Shown here piece by piece: positions 1-5,273 of a stretch of 9,582 nt of DNA; position 1 is the stretch's first letter; the number at the start of each line of letters is the position of its first letter. The notes below the pieces were generated by a model. It was not told the DNA's origin. It saw nothing but the letters and a program-made list of their open reading frames with translations, and made no database searches. The position numbers were made by a program, and so were the translations under genes. Origin of the DNA: Multiplicimicrobium sp043718225 (GTDB lineage Bacteria > Omnitrophota > Omnitrophia > Omnitrophales > Aquincolibacteriaceae); NCBI GenBank assembly GCA_043718225.1, contig JAYSWD010000179.1, positions 1 to 9,582 of the forward strand, written 5' to 3'.

Positions 1-15
1 CTATAGCAGAATACA

Positions 16-45
16 TTGCTGAAACAGGTGGGCAAGTGCTATAAT
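16..45 (+). promoter_or_regulatory. Extended -10 sigma-70 promoter for ppdK
   Basis: A perfect TATAAT lies at 40-45, preceded by TG at 37-38, which gives an extended -10 element. A weak -35 candidate, TTGCTG at 16-21, is 18 nt upstream; extended -10 promoters commonly tolerate a poor -35. Transcription would start near 52, leaving a leader of about 65 nt. That leader carries a strong Shine-Dalgarno AAGGAGA (108-114) ahead of the ppdK start codon. The assignment rests on consensus match and position only. Confidence 0.65.
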
Positions 46-118
46 TCGCGACTTTTCTGGGGCATTCTCTCATAAAAGCCGCACTCATTTTTCTCAAACA
101 ACTGTCTAAGGAGACACA

Positions 119-2806
119 ATGGCAACTGCAGCAACTAAGAATAAGAGCAAATCCGGCTCTCAATCATCCAAAAATAAATACGTTTACTTCTTCGGTTCCG
201 GTAAGGCTGAAGGTAAAGCGGAAATGAAACAGCTTCTCGGCGGAAAAGGCGCAAACCTTGCCGAAATGACAAACATCGGCGTTCCGGTTCCTCCCGGGTT
301 CACGCTGACTACCGAAACTTGCGATGCTTTCTACAAAAACAACAAACAATGGCCGGCCGGTTTAGAACAGCAGGTTCGCGAAAATATTACCAAGCTTGAA
401 AAAGCCATGGGCGCTAAATTTGGCGACCGCCATAATCCTTTGCTTGTTTCCGTTCGTTCCGGCGCCGCCGTTTCGATGCCCGGTATGATGGACACAGTTT
501 TGAATCTCGGTTTAAATCCTGACGTTGTTCAGGGTTTGATCGTCAAAACTGAAAATGAACGTTTCGCGTGGGATTCCTACCGCCGTTTCATTCAGATGTT
601 TGGCGACGTTGTTATGAACGTTCCGCATGACGACTTCGAACATATCCTTGAAAAGAAAAAGTCAGACCTTGGTATCGAACTCGACACCGACCTTTCCGCC
701 AATGACCTCAAGGAAATTGTCCGCAAGTACAAAGAAATCTACACGAAGCACACCGGCGAAGAATTCCCAAATGATGCTTTTGACCAGTTGAAGAAATCAA
801 TCAACGCGGTTTTCATTTCATGGAATAATCCGCGCGCCGAAAAATATCGTCAGATGTTTGAAATCCGCGGCCTTCTCGGAACCGCGGTCACAGTTCAATC
901 TATGGTTTATGGCAATATGGGCGAAACATCTGGAACGGGTGTTTGCTTTACGCGTAATCCTTCGACTGGTGAAAATAAGTTCTACGGTGAATATTTGGTC
1001 AATGCTCAGGGCGAAGACGTTGTCGCCGGTATCCGTACTCCGGAACCGATCAGCGTACTTGAAGACAAATGGCCGAAGATTTATAAGCAGCTTGATACGA
1101 TGCGTCTTAAACTCGAAAATCACTACAAAGATATGCAGGATATCGAGTTTACGATTCAAGAAGGCAAGCTTTTCATTCTACAGACTCGCGGCGGAAAGCG
1201 CACAGGCGCGGCATCCGTGCGTATCGCGGTTGAACTTTTCAAAGAAAAGAAAATTTCTCAAGATCAGGCCATCCTGCGCGTTGATCCTAAACAGTTGGAT
1301 CAATTGCTGCATCCGATGTTTGATCCGAAGCAAAAGAAAAACGCCATCACCAAAGGTCTTCCGGCATCACCGGGCGCGGCTTGCGGAAAAGCGGTTTTTT
1401 CAGCTGAAGAAGCTGAAGAATGGGCTGCTAAAGGTGAAGCGGTTATTCTTGTCCGCATCGAAACTTCTCCCGAAGATATCGGCGGCATGAATGTCGCCAA
1501 AGGTATTTTGACCGCGCGCGGCGGTATGACATCTCATGCGGCCGTTGTGGCGCGTGGCATGGGTAAATGCTGTGTTTCCGGCGCGTCTGATGTGAAAATT
1601 GATTATTCCAAAAAGCAGTTTTCGGTCGGCGGCGTAACAGTTAAAGAAGGCGACTGGGTTTCACTCGACGGAAGTCTCGGTGAAGTTTATGCCGGCAAAC
1701 TTGAAACAATCGCGCCTCAAATGACGGGCGCTTTCGGAGTGCTGATGAAATGGGCGGATGCGATCCGTACATTGAACATCCGTACGAATGCCGACACTCC
1801 GAACGACGCGCATGTCGCGCGTAACTTCGGCGCGGAAGGTATCGGTCTTTGCCGCACAGAACATATGTTCTTTGAGGGCGACCGTATCATCGCGGTTCGC
1901 GAAATGATTTTGTCGAATGACCTGAAAGGCCGCGAAGCCGCTTTGGCGAAACTTTTGCCGATGCAGCGTGCTGACTTTGAAGGCATCTTCAAAGCCATGA
2001 ACGGCTTGCCGGTGACGATCCGCTTGCTTGATCCGCCATTGCATGAATTCTTGCCGCATGAAGACACCAACCAACAGCAAATGGCTGAAGTTATGGGTGT
2101 TTCGATCAACGTTGTGAAAGAAAAAGTGAACAAGCTTCACGAATTCAATCCGATGTTGGGCCATCGCGGATGCCGTCTCGGTATCACTTATCCTGAAATT
2201 TACAAAATGCAAGTACGCGCGATTATCGAAGCGGCTTGCAACGTGAAGAAGCAAGGCATTAAAGTGATTCCAGAAATCATGATCCCACTTGTCGGATTGC
2301 AAAAGGAACTTGAGATTTTGAAGGCTGACGCGATTAAGGTGATCGACGAAGTTTTCAAGGCCAAGGGCATCAAGATTCCCTATATGATCGGCACCATGAT
2401 CGAAATCCCGCGCGCAGCTTTGATTGCGAATAAAGTTGCCGAAGCCGCTGAGTTTTTCTCGTTCGGAACGAACGATTTGACTCAAATGGGTTTCGGGTTC
2501 TCGCGTGATGACGCCGGCTCTTTTATCGGTGAATATCTCAATCAGGGTATTCTCGAAAAAGACCCGTTCCAAACCATCGACGAGCAGGGCATCGGCCAGC
2601 TTATCGCCATGGGCGTAGAACGCGGACGTTCAACGCGCAAAGACCTTAAAGTTGGTATTTGCGGTGAACACGGTGGAGATCCGACATCAATCGATTTCTG
2701 TCATCGCGTTGGCATGAACTATGTCAGCTGTTCCCCTTATCGCGTGCCCATCGCACGTTTGGCGGCAGCGCAGGCTGTGATTCGCGCCAAGAAAAAGAAA
2801 AAGTAA
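119..2806 (+). CDS. ppdK: Pyruvate, phosphate dikinase (PPDK)
   Basis: This enzyme interconverts pyruvate + ATP + Pi with PEP + AMP + PPi in the cytoplasm, serving gluconeogenesis or PPi-linked glycolysis. At 895 aa it is slightly longer than the usual ~875 aa, because of a Lys/Ser-rich N-terminal tail (residues 1-20) and a C-terminal run of five lysines. The N-terminal ATP-grasp domain ends around LQTRGGKRTG (354-363). The swivelling phosphohistidine domain carries GGMTSHAAV with His473, matching His455 of the Clostridium symbiosum enzyme. The C-terminal PEP/pyruvate barrel has GIGLCRTEHMFF with Arg579 and GICGEHGG with the catalytic Cys848. All key residues are present, so it should be active. 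The start is fixed by AAGGAGA 4 nt upstream of ATG and by the promoter at 16-45. The sigma gene follows after 18 nt, which suggests co-transcription. A match to plain PEP synthase or enzyme I is excluded by the PPDK-type motifs and length. Confidence 0.98.
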   Translation: MATAATKNKSKSGSQSSKNKYVYFFGSGKAEGKAEMKQLLGGKGANLAEMTNIGVPVPPGFTLTTETCDAFYKNNKQWPAGLEQQVRENITKLEKAMGAKFGDRHNPLLVSVRSGAAVSMPGMMDTVLNLGLNPDVVQGLIVKTENERFAWDSYRRFIQMFGDVVMNVPHDDFEHILEKKKSDLGIELDTDLSANDLKEIVRKYKEIYTKHTGEEFPNDAFDQLKKSINAVFISWNNPRAEKYRQMFEIRGLLGTAVTVQSMVYGNMGETSGTGVCFTRNPSTGENKFYGEYLVNAQGEDVVAGIRTPEPISVLEDKWPKIYKQLDTMRLKLENHYKDMQDIEFTIQEGKLFILQTRGGKRTGAASVRIAVELFKEKKISQDQAILRVDPKQLDQLLHPMFDPKQKKNAITKGLPASPGAACGKAVFSAEEAEEWAAKGEAVILVRIETSPEDIGGMNVAKGILTARGGMTSHAAVVARGMGKCCVSGASDVKIDYSKKQFSVGGVTVKEGDWVSLDGSLGEVYAGKLETIAPQMTGAFGVLMKWADAIRTLNIRTNADTPNDAHVARNFGAEGIGLCRTEHMFFEGDRIIAVREMILSNDLKGREAALAKLLPMQRADFEGIFKAMNGLPVTIRLLDPPLHEFLPHEDTNQQQMAEVMGVSINVVKEKVNKLHEFNPMLGHRGCRLGITYPEIYKMQVRAIIEAACNVKKQGIKVIPEIMIPLVGLQKELEILKADAIKVIDEVFKAKGIKIPYMIGTMIEIPRAALIANKVAEAAEFFSFGTNDLTQMGFGFSRDDAGSFIGEYLNQGILEKDPFQTIDEQGIGQLIAMGVERGRSTRKDLKVGICGEHGGDPTSIDFCHRVGMNYVSCSPYRVPIARLAAAQAVIRAKKKKK

Positions 2807-2824
2807 GAGGCGCTTTTAAAGATT

Positions 2825-2840
2825 ATGCCTAAAAAGGCAT
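2825..2840 (+). promoter_or_regulatory. Hairpin containing the sigma start codon
   Basis: ATGCCT (2825-2830) and AGGCAT (2835-2840) are perfectly complementary around an AAAA loop, so the initiation codon itself lies in a 6-bp stem. No strong ribosome-binding site precedes it. Such a structure could lower or regulate initiation, for example through translational coupling to ppdK. The stem is short and may be chance; the effect is inferred. Confidence 0.4.
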
Positions 2841-3970
2841 CCAAGAAAAAGCCAAGCAAGGCATTGCCCCGCAAGTCCAACAAAAAAGGACTTGCGGGAC
2901 GTTCTGTTTCGTCCAAAAAGAAACCCGCCAAGAAGTTAAAAAAAATTCTTAAGGCTGTTTCTGCGCCTATCAAAAAGAAACTCGCGGCTTTACCCGCAAA
3001 AAAAGTAAAAGAGAAAATCCTTCAACCCGCGCATGCCGCTTTTGGCGGACATAGCCGTGACAGGCGTTCACGCAACCGCGACGTCAATCCCGCGAAGGAA
3101 AACGAAACCGAATATGAAAACACCGCGGACCGTTCCGCGATGCGAATTTACCTGGATCAAATTGAACATATTCCGCTTTTAACTCCCGATGACGAAGTTA
3201 ATCTTGCGCGTTTGGTGCAAGCCGGCGGCGACGAAGGCCACAAAGCCCGCGACCGCATGATCCGCTCTAATTTGCGCCTTGTGATCGCGATTGCAAAACG
3301 TTACTCCAATATGGGGCTGCCTTTTTCTGACTTGGTTGAAGAAGGAAATTTGGGTTTGATGCGCGCGGTTGAAAAGTTTGACCCAGAGCGCGGCTACCGT
3401 TTTTCAACCTATTCTTCCTGGTGGATTAAGCAGGGGATTATGCGTTCGCTTTCTAATCAGGGGAAAACGATTCGTATTCCGGTTTATATGTATGACATTA
3501 TCGCGAAATGGCGCAAAGTGCGCGACGGCCTGACGCAGAGGCTGGGCCGTGTTCCCAACCGCAAGGAAATTGCCGATACGATGGAAGTGCCGGTTGAAAA
3601 AATCAAAGAAATTGAGCAAATCACCGAGCGGCCAAGTTCTCTAAACGCGCCTATCAGCATTGAAGGCTCAGCCGAATTGATTGATTTAATCGAAGAAGAC
3701 GCGACAAAAAATCCGGATGCGATTTTGGGTGAAGTTCTGCGTTCGGAGAGAGTCGGCGTTCTTTTGCGGGCATTAGATGAACGCGAGCAAAAGATTTTGA
3801 CACTGCGTTTTGGTTTGGGCGAGGGTCAAAGTTATACTTTAGAAGAAGTCGCGAAGCATTTTGATATTACCCGCGAACGTGTGCGTCAAATCGAGGCCGC
3901 TGCGCTCAAAAAAATCCGCAAGCATTTGGAAGAGCAGGGCGATAGTCTCAAGAACTACATTTCCCATTAA
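2825..3970 (+). CDS. Sigma-70 family RNA polymerase sigma factor (RpoD/RpoS-like)
   Basis: This protein directs RNA polymerase to promoters. It has 381 aa. Residues 1-65 form a basic tail with 24 lysines and no recognisable region 1.1. Region 1.2 starts near MRIYLDQIEHIPLLT (106-120). Regions 2.1-2.4 span about 143-219, with RSNLRLV, LVEEGNLGLMRAVEKFDP and RFSTYSSWWIKQGIMRS. Region 3 spans about 220-290. Region 4 (about 315-370) includes LTLRFGLGEG and the helix-turn-helix ITRERVRQIEAAALKKIRKH. In the -10 reading helix the Gln equivalent to E. coli RpoD Gln437 is kept (Gln203), but the Thr440 position is Met206. With the missing region 1.1, this leans toward a group 2 (RpoS-like) factor, although a primary sigma of an unusual phylum is possible, so no symbol is given. 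No strong Shine-Dalgarno is seen; the start is the first in-frame ATG, 18 nt after ppdK. Two hairpins cover its first codons. Confidence 0.93.
   Translation: MPKKASKKKPSKALPRKSNKKGLAGRSVSSKKKPAKKLKKILKAVSAPIKKKLAALPAKKVKEKILQPAHAAFGGHSRDRRSRNRDVNPAKENETEYENTADRSAMRIYLDQIEHIPLLTPDDEVNLARLVQAGGDEGHKARDRMIRSNLRLVIAIAKRYSNMGLPFSDLVEEGNLGLMRAVEKFDPERGYRFSTYSSWWIKQGIMRSLSNQGKTIRIPVYMYDIIAKWRKVRDGLTQRLGRVPNRKEIADTMEVPVEKIKEIEQITERPSSLNAPISIEGSAELIDLIEEDATKNPDAILGEVLRSERVGVLLRALDEREQKILTLRFGLGEGQSYTLEEVAKHFDITRERVRQIEAAALKKIRKHLEEQGDSLKNYISH
2868..2898 (+). promoter_or_regulatory. 11-bp perfect inverted repeat in the 5' coding region of the sigma gene
   Basis: CCCGCAAGTCC (2868-2878) is an exact reverse complement of GGACTTGCGGG (2888-2898), separated by the A-rich loop AACAAAAAA. 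It begins 43 nt into the coding sequence and encodes part of the lysine-rich tail. There is no U-tract directly after it, so it is not a standard terminator. It could be an mRNA structure affecting early elongation, an RNA-binding-protein site, or a DNA operator. The symmetry is observed; the role is not known. Confidence 0.5.
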
Positions 3971-3971
3971 G

Positions 3972-4092
3972 AGTCTGATGAAAAAGTCTCATCTGCTGCG
4001 TTGCAAACATCGCTTCCTTGTGCGGCGTATTACCGTATACGCCTCCGCGGGCGCTTGTTTGCGCCTTGCATCTAAAACTTTTTGATCAGACT
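3972..4092. repeat. 121-bp hairpin repeat, copy 1
   Basis: This is an intergenic palindromic element between the sigma gene and apt. Its ends, AGTCTGATGAAAAAGT and the complement of ACTTTTTGATCAGACT, form a 16-bp terminal inverted repeat with one mismatch. Further in are imperfect arms around TTGCAAAC (left) and GTTTGCGC (right). At the centre GGCGTAT (4024-4030) pairs perfectly with ATACGCC (4037-4043). A diverged copy lies at 4723-4836. The layout resembles REP/BIME-like or MITE-like elements. It ends only 16 nt before the apt start codon and might also act as a transcription or mRNA-end barrier. Confidence 0.8.
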
Positions 4093-4108
4093 TGTAGGAA
4101 AATTTAAG

Positions 4109-4630
4109 ATGGAATTACAGTTAATTCAATCAAAAATCCGCGACATTCCCGATTTTCCAAAAGCCGGAATTACTTTCAAGGATATTACCCCTTTGCTTCA
4201 GGATCGACATGCTTTTCAAAGCTGCATTGACCGCATGGCGGACCATTTAGAAGAATTTTCGATTGATATGATTGTGGGAATTGAATCGCGGGGATTTATT
4301 TTTGGCCCTGCTGTTGCGTATCGCATGAAAAAAGGTTTTGTTCCTCTGCGTAAAAAAGGTAAGCTTCCTTGGAAAACGGAATGTGTATCTTATGCTCTCG
4401 AATACGGAGAGGCGTCGCTGGAAGTTCATTGTGACGGAATAACTCAGGGACAGCGTGTCGCGATTATTGATGATGTTCTCGCGACGGGCGGAACGGCGGT
4501 CGCGGCCGGTGAATTGGTCAGAAAACTAGGCGGAAAAGTTGTCGCATTTGCATTTCTTGGTGAACTTGCTTTTTTAAAAGGCCGCGCAAAACTTTCGGGC
4601 TACGAAGCTTTTTCCCTGCTGCAGTTTTAA
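4109..4630 (+). CDS. apt: Adenine phosphoribosyltransferase
   Basis: The enzyme converts adenine + PRPP to AMP + PPi in cytoplasmic purine salvage. The 173-aa product has the normal length for the family (~170-180). It starts with the typical IRDIPDFPKAGITFKDITPLL (10-30), followed by GIESRGF (57-63), the RKKGKLPW loop (81-88) and the PRPP-binding motif VAIIDDVLATGGTA (117-130) with its two aspartates. All expected motifs are present. The ATG at 4109 is chosen because GTAGGAAA lies upstream at a suitable distance; a TTG at 4082 in the same frame would put nine extra residues inside the hairpin repeat and is unlikely. The tRNA gene begins 13 nt after the stop with no terminator between, so read-through is likely. 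Own promoter not evident. Confidence 0.97.
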   Translation: MELQLIQSKIRDIPDFPKAGITFKDITPLLQDRHAFQSCIDRMADHLEEFSIDMIVGIESRGFIFGPAVAYRMKKGFVPLRKKGKLPWKTECVSYALEYGEASLEVHCDGITQGQRVAIIDDVLATGGTAVAAGELVRKLGGKVVAFAFLGELAFLKGRAKLSGYEAFSLLQF

Positions 4631-4643
4631 AACCAATTTTCGT

Positions 4644-4717
4644 GTCCCCATAGCTCAACTGGATAGAGCATCTCCGTCCTAAGGAGAGGGTTGCATGTTC
4701 AAGTCATGCTGGGGACA
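4644..4717 (+). tRNA. tRNA-Arg (anticodon CCT)
   Basis: A full cloverleaf can be drawn. The acceptor stem GTCCCCA (4644-4650) pairs perfectly with TGGGGAC (4710-4716), and the discriminator base is A4717. The D arm is GCTC/GAGC with an AACTGGATA loop. The anticodon stem TCTCC/GGAGA encloses GTCCTAA, with anticodon CCT at 4678-4680. The variable loop has 5 nt. The T arm GCATG/CATGC encloses TTCAAGT. It therefore reads AGG codons. The 3' CCA is not encoded and must be added after transcription. Position 32 is G rather than the usual pyrimidine, a minor oddity. The last 18 nt recur almost exactly at 4997-5014. Confidence 0.95.
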
Positions 4718-4722
4718 TTTTT

Positions 4723-4836
4723 CTTCGAAAAGGGTTCATCTGCGTTGTTGCAAACATCACTTATTCGGTCGGCGTAGGTTTCGACTACGCCTTCTCATGC
4801 ATTCGTTTGCGCCTAGCATCTGAACCCTTTTGGAAG
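4723..4836. repeat. Hairpin repeat, copy 2
   Basis: This is a diverged second copy of the element at 3972-4092, placed directly after the tRNA. It shares TCATCTGC, TTGCAAACATC, GGCGTA, TACGCC, GTTTGCGCC and GCATCT in the same order and spacing. Its outer arms differ from copy 1 but still pair with each other: AAAAGGGTTCA (4728-4738) with TGAACCCTTTT (4821-4831). The inner stem GGCGTAG (4771-4777) pairs with CTACGCC (4785-4791), with the seventh pair changed from T-A in copy 1 to G-C. Such matched changes argue that the folded form matters, either as RNA or as single-stranded DNA for mobilisation. Confidence 0.8.
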
Positions 4837-4897
4837 GAAAATATGCTTGTCGGTATGACTTGAAGGGAACTTCGCTATTCGTAAAGTTGAACGAGGC

Positions 4898-4921
4898 AAA
4901 AGCCGACTTATGTCGGGTTTT
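4898..4921. terminator. Possible (bidirectional) intrinsic terminator
   Basis: AAAA-G-CCGAC, a TTAT loop, then GTCGG-G-TTTT form a hairpin with one G/G mismatch at 4902/4917. The T-tract is only four bases on the + strand and mirrored by four A's, so it could act weakly in either direction. It would end the apt/tRNA transcript if that reads through repeat copy 2. Function inferred from shape alone. Confidence 0.35.
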
Positions 4922-4996
4922 GTGGAGTGAAAACACGGCGAAGCGGGTGGCCGACATGAAGCGATCGCGCGTCTAGCCGACGAGAGTGTAAGGCGC

Positions 4997-5014
4997 CAAG
5001 TCCTGCTGGGGACA
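4997..5014. repeat. Near copy of the 3' end of the tRNA-Arg gene
   Basis: Positions 4997-5014 match tRNA positions 4700-4717 at 17 of 18 bases (the difference is C5003 versus A4705), in the same orientation and 297 bp apart. The upstream part of the tRNA is absent: the bases before it cannot form a T arm or cloverleaf. A tRNA 3'-end direct repeat is the classic footprint of integrase-mediated insertion (attL/attR), but the 279 bp between the copies hold no integrase, so this would be at most a decayed or minimal remnant. A partial tRNA duplication is the alternative. Confidence 0.6.
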
Positions 5015-5058
5015 CTGTTTTATTTTTGCTCTGGGCAATTCCCAACCGCGATGCCGGC

Positions 5059-5109
5059 GGCAAAACTTTGCCCATGGGCAGTTTGTTTTGCCTCTGCGCC
5101 TATGGCGCA
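5059..5109. repeat. Cluster of nested palindromes
   Basis: GGCAAAAC (5059-5066) is an exact reverse complement of GTTTTGCC (5085-5092). Between them lies a perfect 12-bp palindrome, TGCCCATGGGCA (5069-5080). Directly after comes TGCGCC-TAT-GGCGCA (5095-5109), a 6-bp hairpin. The set could be a transcription-stop structure, a protein-binding site or an end of a mobile element. The symmetry is observed; no role is assigned. Confidence 0.5.
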
Positions 5110-5135
5110 ACCGGCCTTTGAAAGGAAATACCAAA

Positions 5136-5163
5136 TTGGACTGATCGGAATAAAATTTATTAA
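5136..5163 (+). promoter_or_regulatory. Weak candidate promoter for the coiled-coil/folate operon
   Basis: TTGGAC (5136-5141) matches the -35 consensus at 4 of 6 positions, and TATTAA (5158-5163) matches the -10 at 4 of 6, with a 16-nt spacer, in an AT-rich stretch ahead of the coiled-coil gene. Several other weak pairs exist in the same stretch, so this is only the best-looking candidate. Confidence 0.2.
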
Positions 5164-5273
5164 CGATCAAATTATGGCGATTTATGATATTCACAAAGAT
5201 CATTAAACCTTGTTATTTTAGGCTTAATCCAGCCTCGCCAAGCTCCTTTAATCCCGCTACAATAACCACTTAT

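Larger units (their letters stand above)
4837..5273. other. Long intergenic region without an intact gene
   Basis: No reading frame here resembles a known protein; every short frame lacks a plausible start and conserved motifs. It holds a terminator-like hairpin (4898-4921), several further CCGAC or GTCGG words, a near copy of the tRNA 3' end (4997-5014), a palindrome cluster (5059-5109) and an AT-rich stretch (5120-5273) that should carry the promoter of the coiled-coil gene. It may be the remains of a mobile element or a structured RNA locus; neither can be shown from this sequence. Confidence 0.6.

Noticed and set aside
858..1490. 210-codon plus-strand frame inside ppdK
   Set aside because: It lies in another frame of ppdK, has low-complexity basic composition and no motifs.
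1661..2572. 303-codon open frame on the minus strand inside ppdK
   Set aside because: It is fully covered by an intact ppdK with all catalytic motifs, and its translation shows no family features; it is a shadow frame.
4082..4108. Upstream TTG start for apt
   Set aside because: It would start within the right arm of the hairpin repeat and add residues not found in Apt proteins; the ATG at 4109 has a properly spaced ribosome site.
4838..5014. Second tRNA or tmRNA ending at the tRNA-like 3' sequence
   Set aside because: The bases before 4997 cannot form a T stem with CCTGC, and there is no matching 5' acceptor strand, so only a 3'-end fragment is supported.
5184..5273. Thirty-residue N-terminal extension of the coiled-coil protein
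   Set aside because: The ATG at 5274 starts a well-formed signal peptide, while the extension would bury it and has no ribosome-binding site.
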